In this document: piece after piece, positions 24,586 to 33,251 of the stretch
Layout of the letters: the number at the start of each line of letters is the position of its first letter
Position numbering within the stretch: position 1 is the stretch's first letter
Origin: Rhodoglobus sp.
GTDB taxonomy: Bacteria > Actinomycetota > Actinomycetes > Actinomycetales > Microbacteriaceae
NCBI GenBank assembly: GCA_025463515.1
Contig: JAODAQ010000039.1
Location: 1 to 64,000, forward strand
Length of the DNA: 64,000 nt
Reading direction: 5' to 3'
Program-made: the position numbers and the translations under genes
The notes under the pieces: generated by a model
The model's database searches: none
What the model saw: only the letters and a program-made list of their open reading frames with translations
Told to the model about the DNA's origin: nothing

Positions 24586-26741
24586 CCCGGGTCAGGATCG
24601 CCGGCCTCGACATCGACTCGGGCCTGGCCGACTTCGTCGCCGAGGAGGCACTGCCCGGCACGGGCATCCCGGTCGACGATTTCTGGTCGGGCGCCGCCAC
24701 CATCATCGACGAGTTCTCGGGGCAGATCGCGGCACTGCTCGCGACGCGCGACGACCTCCAGCGCCAGCTCGACGACTGGCACCGCGCGTACCCCGGGCCG
24801 ATCGCCGACCCAGTCGCGTACGAGGCGTTCCTGCGCGAGATCGGCTACCTGCTGCCCGAGCCCGCGGACTTCGAGATCACCACCACGGGCGTCGACAGCG
24901 AGATCGCGGTGCAAGCCGGGCCGCAGCTCGTCGTGCCGCTCACCAACGCGCGATTCGCGGCCAACGCGGCCAACGCGCGCTGGGGCTCCCTGTACGACGC
25001 GCTCTACGGCAGCGACGCGATCCCGCGCGAGGGCGAGCTCGCGCCGACGGACGGCTACAACCCCGCGCGCGGCGCGGCGGTCATCGCCTTCGGCCGAGAG
25101 CTGCTGGATGCCGCGTTCCCCCTGGCCCACGGCTCGCACGCCGATGCCCGTCACTACGCCGTCGCACCGGACGGCCTCGTCGTCACCCTGCCCGACGGCG
25201 AGGTCCCGCTCCGGGACCCGGCGCAGTTCGCCGGCCACCGCGGCACCCCGGCCGAGCCGAGCGCCGTGCTGCTCCTGCACAACGGCCTGCACGTCGAGGT
25301 CGCGATCGACAGGGGCGACCCGGTCGGGGCGACGGATGCCGCGGGCATCCGGGATCTCGTGCTGGAGTCGGCCCTCACCACGATCATGGACCTCGAAGAC
25401 TCGATCTCCGCGGTGGACGCCGAGGACAAGGTCGTCGCCTACCGCAACTGGCTGCTGCTCATGCAGGGGCGCCTCGAGGTGGCCGTCGACAAGGGCGGCT
25501 CGCGGTTCACGCGGACTCTCAACGCGGACCGGGAGTACACGGCGGCGAACGGCTCGTCCGTCGCGCTGCCCGGGCGGTCCTTGCTGTTCGTGCGCCACGT
25601 CGGCCACTTCATGTACACGGACGCCGTGCTCGACGCCCACGGCCGGGAGGTGCCGGAGGGCATCCTCGACGCCCTGCTCACGACCCTCGCCGCGCTGCAC
25701 AGCGCGCGGGCGGCGCTCGCGAACTCGCGCACCGGCTCGGTCTACATCGTCAAGCCGAAGATGCACGGGCCGGAGGAGGTCGCGGTCACGGTGCGGCTCT
25801 TCGCGGCCGTCGAGCGCCTGCTCGGCCTGCCCGAGCGCACGCTCAAGATCGGGATCATGGACGAGGAGCGGCGCACGACCCTCAACCTCAAGGCGGCGGT
25901 GCGCGAGGCGAGCGATCGCGTGGTGTTCATCAACACCGGGTTCCTCGACCGTACGGGCGACGAGATCCACACCTCGATGCACGCGGGACCGGTCCTGCGG
26001 AAGGGCGACCTGCGCACGCACCCCTATATAGGAGCGTACGAGGACAACAACGTGGACGTCGGCCTCGCGGCGGGCTTCTCGGGCCGCGCGCAGATCGGCA
26101 AGGGGATGTGGGCGATGCCCGACCTCATGGCCGCCATGCTCGAGCAGAAGATCGCGCACCCCCGCGCCGGCGCGAGTACCGCCTGGGTGCCGTCGCCGAC
26201 GGCGGCCACTCTGCACGCCACGCACTACCACCGGGTGGATGTCGCGGCGGCACAGGAGCAGCTGCTGCACCGCGCCCACCGCGGTATCGCGCCGATCCTC
26301 GACGTGCCGGTGGTGGCCGACCCGCAGTGGACCGGGGAGGAGCGCCGCGCCGAGCTCGATACCAACGTGCAGTCGATCCTCGGGTACGTCGTGCGGTGGG
26401 TGGACCAGGGGATCGGCTGCTCGAAGGTCCCTGACCTGAACGACGTGGGGCTCATGGAGGACCGCGCGACCCTGCGCATCTCCAGCCAGCTGCTCGGCAA
26501 CTGGCTGCTGCACGGAGTGGTCTCGCGCGACGAGGTGCTCGACAGCCTCGACCGCCTGAGCCTGACGGTCGACCGGCAGAACGCCGACGACCCGCTCTAC
26601 CTGCCGCTCGGCTCGAGTGCGGCCCCCTCGCTCGCGTACGAGGCTGCACGGGACCTCGTCCTCGAGGCAGCCGCGCAGCCGAACGGCTACACGGAGACGA
26701 TCCTGCACGCGTACCGCCGACGCCGGAAGGCCAGCGCATGA
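24582..26741 (+). CDS. glcB: Malate synthase G
   Basis: Condenses glyoxylate with acetyl-CoA to give malate. At 719 residues it has the full G-isoform architecture (the A isoform is about 530). Conserved blocks are [24 protein letters not shown] near 265-290, [56 protein letters not shown] and the C-terminal lid. No isocitrate lyase is nearby; instead the gene is embedded between an ABC transporter and an aldolase/amidohydrolase pair, with four-base overlaps on both sides. I infer that the pathway encoded here releases glyoxylate. Confidence 0.95.
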   Translation: MTRVRIAGLDIDSGLADFVAEEALPGTGIPVDDFWSGAATIIDEFSGQIAALLATRDDLQRQLDDWHRAYPGPIADPVAYEAFLREIGYLLPEPADFEITTTGVDSEIAVQAGPQLVVPLTNARFAANAANARWGSLYDALYGSDAIPREGELAPTDGYNPARGAAVIAFGRELLDAAFPLAHGSHADARHYAVAPDGLVVTLPDGEVPLRDPAQFAGHRGTPAEPSAVLLLHNGLHVEVAIDRGDPVGATDAAGIRDLVLESALTTIMDLEDSISAVDAEDKVVAYRNWLLLMQGRLEVAVDKGGSRFTRTLNADREYTAANGSSVALPGRSLLFVRHVGHFMYTDAVLDAHGREVPEGILDALLTTLAALHSARAALANSRTGSVYIVKPKMHGPEEVAVTVRLFAAVERLLGLPERTLKIGIMDEERRTTLNLKAAVREASDRVVFINTGFLDRTGDEIHTSMHAGPVLRKGDLRTHPYIGAYEDNNVDVGLAAGFSGRAQIGKGMWAMPDLMAAMLEQKIAHPRAGASTAWVPSPTAATLHATHYHRVDVAAAQEQLLHRAHRGIAPILDVPVVADPQWTGEERRAELDTNVQSILGYVVRWVDQGIGCSKVPDLNDVGLMEDRATLRISSQLLGNWLLHGVVSRDEVLDSLDRLSLTVDRQNADDPLYLPLGSSAAPSLAYEAARDLVLEAAAQPNGYTETILHAYRRRRKASA

Positions 26742-27538
26742 CCGAAGCACCCATGCTCGCCGCGCTGCGCGCCGGCCGGCCGCAGTACATGCTCGGCATC
26801 CGCAGCAGCCGCACCACCGAGATCGTGCGCATTGCGAAGTCGACCGGGCACGACACGATCATGATCGACCTCGAGCACTCGGCGATGCCGATCGACATCG
26901 CGGCCCAGCTGTGCGCTACCGCGTCCGACCTCGGGCTCACCGCGCTCGTGCGCGTTCCCGAGCACGAGTACGGCGTGATCGGGCGGCTGCTCGACGGCGG
27001 CGCGCACGGCATCATCGCGCCGCGCATCGAGACCGCCGAGCAGGCTCGCCTCGTCGCCGAGGCGGTGCGGTTCCCTCCGCTGGGGCACCGCTCGCAGCTC
27101 GCGATGGTCCCGCACTTCGGGATGGCACCGACCCGCGCGACCGTGCTCAACCCCGAGCTCAATCGGCTCGCGGTGGTGAAGGTGCTCATCGAGACGCCGC
27201 TCGGCGTGCGGAACGCCGGCGAGATCGCGGCGGTCGACGGTATCGACATCCTCGGGGTGGGGGCCAACGACTTCAGCTCGGAGCTCGGCGTGCCGGGGCA
27301 GTACGGCCACGAGAGCGTGCGGGAGGGCATCCGGGCCGTAATCGACGCGGCGCACGCGCACGGCAAGCTCGCCATGCTCGGCGGGGTCGGCGACCTCGTG
27401 CTCTTCGCCGAGTACCTGGCACTGGGCCTGTGCCCGATGCTGCTCACCGGCATGGACACCGACCTGCTGTTCGAGCAGGCGCGCGTGCGCGTCGAGAAGT
27501 TCAGCGCCTGGCACGGCACGCTCACCAAGGAGAACTGA
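26738..27538 (+). CDS. HpcH/HpaI-family class II aldolase
   Basis: A 266-residue metal-dependent aldolase that cleaves hydroxy-keto acids to pyruvate (or glyoxylate-like keto acids) and an aldehyde. Motifs: [11 protein letters not shown] near residue 45, [36 protein letters not shown], metal-binding Glu in [11 protein letters not shown] and Asp in the [16 protein letters not shown] loop. The usual RNN motif segment is replaced by GIRSSRTTE. It overlaps malate synthase by four bases and the amidohydrolase by one (TGATG). A retro-aldol step feeding malate synthase is the simplest reading. Confidence 0.85.
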   Translation: MTEAPMLAALRAGRPQYMLGIRSSRTTEIVRIAKSTGHDTIMIDLEHSAMPIDIAAQLCATASDLGLTALVRVPEHEYGVIGRLLDGGAHGIIAPRIETAEQARLVAEAVRFPPLGHRSQLAMVPHFGMAPTRATVLNPELNRLAVVKVLIETPLGVRNAGEIAAVDGIDILGVGANDFSSELGVPGQYGHESVREGIRAVIDAAHAHGKLAMLGGVGDLVLFAEYLALGLCPMLLTGMDTDLLFEQARVRVEKFSAWHGTLTKEN

Positions 27539-28410
27539 TGGACATCCCGTTCGCGACGACCACGCCGATGCGTGCCGCCGAGACCAACACCCGGCCCCGG
27601 TTCGTCGTGCCGCCGGGCGCGTGCGACACGCACTTCCACGTCTTCGAGCCCGGGTACGCGCACGTATCGAACCCGCAGTACACGTTCCCGGACGGCACGC
27701 TGGACCAGTACCTCGCGATGACCGAGTTCCTCGGGTTCGACCGCATGGTGATCGTGCAGCCCACCTACTACGGCGAGGACAACAGCCTCACGCTCGACAC
27801 CCTTGCGCGGCTCGGCTCCCGTGCCCGCGGTGTGGTGCGGGTCGCCGACGGCGTCGCGGCGGGCGACCTCGACAGCTGGCACGAGCTCGGGGTGCGGGCC
27901 ATCCGGCTCGACCTGTTCGCCCGCAAGGACTGGGCGCTCGCCGACCTGCAGGCCTACATCGACCGGATGGCCCTGCTCGCCGAGGAGCGCGGCTGGCACC
28001 TGCAGTTCTACTCGCCGGGCTCGGTCGTGCGCGACCTGCTGCCCTACCTCGCCGACCTGTCGACGCGCTTCGTGATCGACCACATGGGCTACATGAAGAA
28101 GTCGGACGGCCTCAGCGACGGCGACTTCGAGCGACTGCTCGACCTGCTCGCGACGGGGAGGTGCTGGATCAAGCTGTCCGGTCCGTACCGCCTCGCGGGC
28201 GACGCCGGGCTCGCGAGCGTCGAGCCGATCGGCCGCGCGCTCGTCGCCACCCGCGCCGACCGGCTGCTGTGGGGCAGCGACTGGCCGCACCTGCCGGACG
28301 GGCAGCGCGACACCGGGGAGATCCTGAACCTGCTCGCCGACTGGACCACCTCCGACGAGCAGCTCACGACGATCCTTGTGGACTCGCCCGCCGAACTGTT
28401 CTACTCGTGA
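27538..28410 (+). CDS. Amidohydrolase_2 family hydrolase (LigI-like)
   Basis: A 290-residue TIM-barrel hydrolase of the amidohydrolase-2 group, which includes 2-pyrone-4,6-dicarboxylate lactonase. Visible are CDTHFHVFEP near residue 32 (metal-type HxH), VIVQPTYYGEDNS, VIDHMGYMK and GSDWPHLPDG near 255 (active-site Asp). Length fits lactonases of the LigI type. It would open a lactone or cyclic intermediate before the aldolase acts. Coupled to its neighbours by TGATG upstream and GTGA downstream. Confidence 0.83.
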   Translation: MDIPFATTTPMRAAETNTRPRFVVPPGACDTHFHVFEPGYAHVSNPQYTFPDGTLDQYLAMTEFLGFDRMVIVQPTYYGEDNSLTLDTLARLGSRARGVVRVADGVAAGDLDSWHELGVRAIRLDLFARKDWALADLQAYIDRMALLAEERGWHLQFYSPGSVVRDLLPYLADLSTRFVIDHMGYMKKSDGLSDGDFERLLDLLATGRCWIKLSGPYRLAGDAGLASVEPIGRALVATRADRLLWGSDWPHLPDGQRDTGEILNLLADWTTSDEQLTTILVDSPAELFYS

Positions 28411-29471
28411 CCGTGAGACTGACCGAGGTCCAGCGGCTCGCCACGTCGGGCGCGCGCGCCGTCGAGACCTTCGAGGCCGACGGGCGGCGCTACCTCGCCG
28501 TGCCGCAACTGGCGTACGACGCCCCCGGGACGCCGCCCGGCATCAACGGCGGCACCTCCAACACCGACGTCCTGCTGTTCGTGCACGACGGGTCGGACTT
28601 CGTGCCGCACGGCACCCTGCCCGGGGTGGGCGGTGAGGATGTCGAGTCCTTCACCATCGACGGACGGCTGTTCCTCGCCGTCGCCTCGATCCGGATGGGA
28701 AGCGGCCCGTACAACTTCCGGCTGGGCTCGCCGATCTACGAGTGGGTGGACGGCGCCTTCGTCCCGTTCCAGTCCGCGCTCACGACCGCGGCCAAGCAGT
28801 GGCGGCACTGGGAGGTCGACGGCGCGCACTTCCTCGGGGTTGCGCAGGGGCATCCGGCCGACCCGGGCCTCTCGTCGGCAATCCTCCGCTGGGACGGCGC
28901 CGGGTTCGCACCCTTCCAGCAGCTCGAGTCGGTCGCAGGCTACAACCTCTACGCCTTCGAGCTCGACGGCGAGCACTACCTCGCGCACGCCGACCACGCC
29001 CTGCCCAGCCGCCTGTACCGCTGGGACGGCACCCGGTACGTCGAGCACCAGGACCTCGTCGAGCGCGGCGGACGCGCCTTCCTCCTGGTCGACCTCGCGC
29101 TCCTGGTCGCGAAGATCGACGGCGACTCGTTCGTGCTGCGATGGGACGGCTCCCACTTCCAGCCGCACGACACTCTCGCGGGCGGTGCTGGCGGCCGCGA
29201 GTTCGCGCGGGTGGGCGAACACGTCGTGCGCGTCAACTTCATCCGGGGCACCCCGGCCGAGCCCGTGCCCGACCTGATGTCGTACGTGTACCGGGCGCCC
29301 GAGCTGCAACTGGTCCACGAGTTCCCCACGACGGGCGGCACGGATGCCACGGCCTTCGCCCTCGGAGGCGCGCAGTACCTCGTGGTCTCCCACGGCCTCG
29401 CTTCCGCCGCGTCGGCCGCGACCTTCACCGCAGAGTGCATCGTCTACCGCGTAGACGAAGGAGAGGTATGA
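28407..29471 (+). CDS. EPTP/EAR-type seven-bladed beta-propeller protein
   Basis: A 354-residue protein made of seven degenerate repeats of about 45-50 residues, each with a hydrophobic strand of the form (F/W)xxDGxxYLAVA: ETFEADGRRYLAVP, SFTIDGRLFLAVA, HWEVDGAHFLGVA, AFELDGEHYLAHA, LLVDLALLVAKI, RVGEHVVRVNFI and AFALGGAQYLVVS, alternating with IYEW/ILRW/LYRW strands. This matches EPTP (EAR) repeats, best known from vertebrate LGI, GPR98 and TSPEAR proteins. No signal peptide is seen, so it is probably cytoplasmic. GTGA coupling upstream and ATGA downstream put it inside the catabolic operon. It may be a scaffold, a sensor or a propeller hydrolase/lactonase; I see no clear metal site. Confidence 0.7.
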   Translation: MTVRLTEVQRLATSGARAVETFEADGRRYLAVPQLAYDAPGTPPGINGGTSNTDVLLFVHDGSDFVPHGTLPGVGGEDVESFTIDGRLFLAVASIRMGSGPYNFRLGSPIYEWVDGAFVPFQSALTTAAKQWRHWEVDGAHFLGVAQGHPADPGLSSAILRWDGAGFAPFQQLESVAGYNLYAFELDGEHYLAHADHALPSRLYRWDGTRYVEHQDLVERGGRAFLLVDLALLVAKIDGDSFVLRWDGSHFQPHDTLAGGAGGREFARVGEHVVRVNFIRGTPAEPVPDLMSYVYRAPELQLVHEFPTTGGTDATAFALGGAQYLVVSHGLASAASAATFTAECIVYRVDEGEV

Positions 29472-30664
29472 GCGCCCCATACGAGAACCCGGAGATGCTC
29501 CGGATGTTCAAGACCTACAGCGACACGAAGGCGCCCGGCCGGGACTCGATCGCCGACCATCTCGCCGTCGCCTCTCTCGAGGAGCACCGCGGCGATGCGC
29601 TCATCGTGGTCACGGGAACCGACATCGCGATCTACCCCGGCAACGGCGCACCGCCCGAGCTGCAGGGACTGCGGGTCAACATCCCCGGCTTCACCGAGCT
29701 CACCGCCGTCTCGCACTTCGGGCCTGCGCTCGGCAGCATCGTGGCGCTCAAGGAGCGCGGGCTCGAGTCGTGGCGGGGGCACGCCCGCACCCTCCTCGAG
29801 GATGCGCGCCGGGTGCGCGCCGCGAACTCCGCGGCCCTCTGGTCGGAGCGCATCGCCGTTGGCGTCCTCGTCGGCCGCGAGGGGGCGATCGCCGCGATGA
29901 CCGACTACGCGTGCGCGATCAGCGAGCGCTACTTGGAGCGCTCGCTCGAGGACCCGGAGTACATGACCCCCCAGTCGCTGCGCGACGACTACCTCGCTGG
30001 CACGGGCCAGGCCGAGCTGCCGGTGCCGTGCAACCGCATCATGATCGCGACGTTCAGCCTGGTCGCGCTGGAGCTCGGCCACCGGCTCATCGAGTGGGTG
30101 GACCGGCTCGGCCTCGACTGGTCGCGCGTGCTCTTCGCGGTCGCGGGCCGCCAGGGCCGCCCTACCGGCGGCACCACGAAGAAGACGACGAGCCTCGCGC
30201 GCATCATCAACATCGTGTCGCGCGGTCAGCTCGACGAGAGCCGCGTCTTCATCGCGCCGCACCTGCCCGTGTTCGCCCACCCGAGCGGCGGCGACCTGCA
30301 GGAGGTCATCGACCTCGAGGAGCCGGTGCGCTGGCAGCTCGCGCGGGTGATGTCGTCGGTCGAGCTCGCCCCGATCATGTTCGAGGGGATCCCGGCCTTC
30401 GTGCAGGAGCCCCTCTACGGCGACGACTTGCCGGATGACGCCACCACCGCGACCGACATGCCGCGCATCCGGTCCGCCGACGACTGGCCGAGCATGCTCA
30501 CCCGCCTGCGCCTCTCGCTCGAGGACCCGCGCCAGCTGCTCGCGAGCGGGGTCACCGACTACATCGTGCAGCAGCTCGTGGACGCGGACAACGACCCGAG
30601 TCGCGTGACCATCCCCGGCCTGGACGGGGAGCCGTACCCGGGGTTGCCGAGTGCTCCTCGATAA
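29468..30664 (+). CDS. Conserved-looking protein of unknown function
   Basis: A 398-residue soluble protein that I do not recognise. No signal peptide, membrane helix or Walker motif is present. Noteworthy stretches are ALIVVTGTDIAIYPG near residue 44, AGRQGRPTGGTTKKTTSLARI near 230 (Gly/Thr/Lys-rich, could bind phosphate or CoA) and VFIAPHLPVFAHPSGGDLQEVIDLEEP near 260 (His-rich). It overlaps the propeller gene by four bases and is the last coupled gene before the GntR regulator, so it likely takes part in the same pathway. Confidence 0.8.
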   Translation: MSAPYENPEMLRMFKTYSDTKAPGRDSIADHLAVASLEEHRGDALIVVTGTDIAIYPGNGAPPELQGLRVNIPGFTELTAVSHFGPALGSIVALKERGLESWRGHARTLLEDARRVRAANSAALWSERIAVGVLVGREGAIAAMTDYACAISERYLERSLEDPEYMTPQSLRDDYLAGTGQAELPVPCNRIMIATFSLVALELGHRLIEWVDRLGLDWSRVLFAVAGRQGRPTGGTTKKTTSLARIINIVSRGQLDESRVFIAPHLPVFAHPSGGDLQEVIDLEEPVRWQLARVMSSVELAPIMFEGIPAFVQEPLYGDDLPDDATTATDMPRIRSADDWPSMLTRLRLSLEDPRQLLASGVTDYIVQQLVDADNDPSRVTIPGLDGEPYPGLPSAPR

Positions 30665-30691
30665 GATGGGCGCGAGAAAGGGGTCTGAGAA

Positions 30692-31384
30692 ATGAGCCAC
30701 ATCCTGCCCCTGAGTCCCGCCAGCCCCGTCGCCGATCGCCCGCTCTCCCTCACCGAGCAGATCCACGTGCGGATGCACGAGGAGATCCTCAACGCCACCT
30801 GGCGACCGGGAGACATCGTGCTCGAGAACGAGCTCGCCGCGCGCTACGGCGTCTCGAAGACCCCGGTGCGCGAAGCACTGCGCCTCCTCACACAGGAGGG
30901 CTGGATCATCACGATGCCCCGCAAGGGCTACCTCGTGCGCCCCCTGCGCCTGCACGACATCCGGGAGGTGTTCGAGCTGCGCCTGCTGATCGAGCCCGGC
31001 ATCTTCGTGCACGCCTCCCGCCGCGCGAGCCCCGCGCACTTCGCCCGGCTCCGCAGCCTCGTCGAGACGCAGACGCGCGAGGAGTCGACGGACGACTCGC
31101 CCGACTCGGCGGGGCGGGAGTTCCACCTGCTCGTGGCCAAGGTCGCCGACAACGCGCGCGCCGAGGGAATCCTGATCGGCCTGCTCGACGAGGTGCGCAG
31201 GCTGCACCAGATCATGCCGGGCGCCCCGACTCACCCGCCGGCCTCGAGCCTCGTCTCCGAGCACGCCGCGATCCTCGCGGCAATGGAGCAGGGCGACACC
31301 GAGACCCTGCACCGCCTCGTGCGCGACCACATCCAGGAGTCGTCGGAGACGGTGATGAACGCCTTCCGACTCGCTATCGAATAG
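30692..31384 (+). CDS. GntR-family regulator, FCD subfamily
   Basis: A 230-residue FadR-type repressor: winged helix with GDIVLENELAARYGVSKTPVREALRLLTQEGWI at residues 40-72, then an all-helical FCD ligand domain (EVFELRLLIEPGIFVHASRRA, EFHLLVAKVADNARAEGILIGLLDEVRRLHQI, EHAAILAAMEQGDTETLHRLVRDHI) carrying the His residues that bind a metal. Ligands of this subfamily are usually small organic acids. It lies 27 bp after the operon and probably controls it through the GATATATC pair near 19.8 kb. Convergent with paaK (6 bp apart). Confidence 0.9.
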   Translation: MSHILPLSPASPVADRPLSLTEQIHVRMHEEILNATWRPGDIVLENELAARYGVSKTPVREALRLLTQEGWIITMPRKGYLVRPLRLHDIREVFELRLLIEPGIFVHASRRASPAHFARLRSLVETQTREESTDDSPDSAGREFHLLVAKVADNARAEGILIGLLDEVRRLHQIMPGAPTHPPASSLVSEHAAILAAMEQGDTETLHRLVRDHIQESSETVMNAFRLAIE

Positions 31385-31390
31385 CGCCGC

Positions 31391-32713
31391 TCAGCGGTTG
31401 TCGTAGACCCGCTTGAGCTTGCCGCCGCTGCGCTCGAGCGAGCCCGGTGCCGCGAGGTCGACCTCGACGGTGGAGCCGATGCGGGCCTTCACATCGCGGA
31501 TCAGGGTCTTGGCCGCGGTCGCGGCATCCGCCTCGGCCAGCCCCGGCAGCGGCTCGATGTGCACGGTCATGCAGTCCATGCGCCCGACGGTGCTGAGCTC
31601 GAGCGTGAAGTGCGGCGACAGTCCCGGGATGGTGAGCGCGATCTCCTCGATCTGGCTCGGGAACAGATTGACCCCGCGCAGGATGATCATGTCGTCGTTG
31701 CGCCCGGTGATCTTCTTAATCCGGCGCATGCTGGGGCGGGCGGTTCCGGGCAGCAGCGTGGAGATGTCGTGCGTGCGGTACCGGATGATCGGCAGCCCCA
31801 CCTTCGTCAGGGTGGTGAAGACGAGCTCGCCCGCGGTGCCGTCGGGCAGGGCTGCGCCGGTCTCCGAGTCGATGATCTCCGGCCGGAAGTGGTCCTCCCA
31901 GATGTGCGGGCCGTCCTTCGACTCGATGCACTCGTTGCCCACGCCCGGGCCCATGACCTCGCTCAGGCCGTAGATGTCGAGCGCGTCAATGCCGAGCGAC
32001 TCCTCGATCGTGGCCCGCATCTCGTTGGTCCAGGGCTCGGCGCCCAGCACTCCGACCTTGAGCGAGGTGCTCGCGGGGTCGATGCCGCTGTCGCGGAGCG
32101 CGTCGATGATGGTGAGGAGGTACGTGGGCGTCGCCATGATCGCGTCGGGCGCGAAGTCGCGGATGAGCTGTACCTGCTTGATCGTGTTCCCGCCCGACAT
32201 CGGGATGACCGTGGCGCCGAGGCGCTCGATCCCCGCGTGCGCGCCCAGCCCGCCCGTGAAGAGCCCGTAGCCGTAGGCGTTGTGGACGATGTGGCCCGGC
32301 CGGACGCCGGAGGCGCGCAGCGAGCGCGCGACGAGTCCGGCCCAGTTGTCGAGGTCGCCCGCGGTGTAGCCGACCACGGTCGGCAGGCCGGTGGTGCCGG
32401 AGGACGCGTGGATGCGCATGATCTGCTCCCGGGGCACGGCGAACATTCCGAACGGGTAGCTGCGCCGCAGGTCGTCCTTCGTCGTGAAGGGCAGCAGCGC
32501 CAGGTCGTCCAGCGAGCGGATGTCGTCGGGGTGCACTCCCGCGGCGTCGAACTTCTCCGTGTACAGCGGCACGTTCTCGTAGGCCCGGCGCACGGTCTCC
32601 TGGAGCCGGCGCAGCTGCAGCGCCTCGAGCTCGTCGCGGGACATGCGCTCTTCGGGGTCGAGCTCGTGGGCTGCCGGAGCGTGCGCACGCCCCTTCGTCG
32701 CGACGGTGGTCAT
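31391..32713 (-). CDS. paaK: Phenylacetate--CoA ligase
   Basis: Activates phenylacetate to phenylacetyl-CoA with ATP, the first step of the aerobic paa pathway. The 440-residue product has the adenylation motif IHASSGTTGLPTVVGYT near residue 103, YGYGLFTGGLGAHAG, DIYGLSEVMGPGVG and the C-terminal GRNDDMIILRGVNLFPSQIEE with the catalytic Lys near the end (RSGGKLKRVYDNR). Length is normal for PaaK. It lies 28 bp after paaI on the same strand; both face away from the beta-oxidation genes across the operator at 33214. Confidence 0.96.
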   Translation of the reverse strand: MTTVATKGRAHAPAAHELDPEERMSRDELEALQLRRLQETVRRAYENVPLYTEKFDAAGVHPDDIRSLDDLALLPFTTKDDLRRSYPFGMFAVPREQIMRIHASSGTTGLPTVVGYTAGDLDNWAGLVARSLRASGVRPGHIVHNAYGYGLFTGGLGAHAGIERLGATVIPMSGGNTIKQVQLIRDFAPDAIMATPTYLLTIIDALRDSGIDPASTSLKVGVLGAEPWTNEMRATIEESLGIDALDIYGLSEVMGPGVGNECIESKDGPHIWEDHFRPEIIDSETGAALPDGTAGELVFTTLTKVGLPIIRYRTHDISTLLPGTARPSMRRIKKITGRNDDMIILRGVNLFPSQIEEIALTIPGLSPHFTLELSTVGRMDCMTVHIEPLPGLAEADAATAAKTLIRDVKARIGSTVEVDLAAPGSLERSGGKLKRVYDNR

Positions 32714-32741
32714 CTTTTCCTTCGTTGGACTAGGTGTGGTG

Positions 32742-33146
32742 TCAGGGAGCGGGAACGGGGCGCGTCGTGGTGCGACTGCGTCCCCGGAATTCCGCGACGA
32801 CCTCGTTGTGCTCGTTGAGCACGCGCACGTCGTAGATGCCCGAACGGCCGCTCTTGGCGCGTCGTTCGGCGGTAGCGGTGAGGAGCTGGCCCTCGGTGAC
32901 CGGCCGGAGGAAGCTGATCTCCGCGCCGGCGGCGAGGGTGACCTCGTCGGTCTCGTTGCAGGCCATCGCGAACGCCGTGTCGGCGAGCGCGAAGGTGAGG
33001 CCGCCGTGGGCGACCAGGAATCCGTTGAGCATGTCGCGGCGCACGGTCATCGTCACGACGGCGTGGCCGGGGGAGAGCGACACGAGCGCCATCCCGAGCA
33101 TGCGGGATGCCTCATCCCGCTCGAACATCGCCGGTACCGACTCCAC
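32742..33146 (-). CDS. paaI: PaaI-type hotdog thioesterase
   Basis: A 134-residue hotdog thioesterase that hydrolyses stalled hydroxyphenylacetyl-CoA esters and so protects the CoA pool. The pattern MLNGFLVAHGGLTFALADTAFAMACN, then AEISFLRPVTEGQLLTATAERRAKSGRSGIYDVRVLNEHNEVVAEFRGRS, matches PaaI closely, including the catalytic Asp in LADTAFA. GTG 33146 sits behind GAGGTGG; Met 33128 is a possible shorter start. The track ORF to 34301 is an artefact of the opposite-strand thiolase gene. Confidence 0.93.
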   Translation of the reverse strand: MESVPAMFERDEASRMLGMALVSLSPGHAVVTMTVRRDMLNGFLVAHGGLTFALADTAFAMACNETDEVTLAAGAEISFLRPVTEGQLLTATAERRAKSGRSGIYDVRVLNEHNEVVAEFRGRSRTTTRPVPAP

Positions 33147-33213
33147 GTGCCACCTCGTCTTCGAGTCAAGCTGCGCGCGGTGTTTGACGCGGCAGGGAGA
33201 GCGTGACACAGTA

Positions 33214-33229
33214 TACCGAACGATCGGTA
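33214..33229. promoter_or_regulatory. PaaR-type operator 1
   Basis: TACCGAACGATCGGTA: perfect 6-bp arms TACCGA/TCGGTA with spacer ACGA. It lies between paaI and the thiolase gene, and the same site with one arm change is at 39192 between the TetR gene and paaA. Both are followed by AGT and a purine-rich ribosome-binding region. It is the expected target of the TetR regulator at 38487. Confidence 0.85.
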
Positions 33230-33251
33230 AGTAAAGCGAGGTGGCGAATCC

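Noticed and set aside
24582-26741. Malate synthase as part of the glyoxylate shunt
   Set aside because: Isocitrate lyase is absent and the gene is locked in an operon with a transporter, an aldolase and an amidohydrolase; a dedicated role is more likely.
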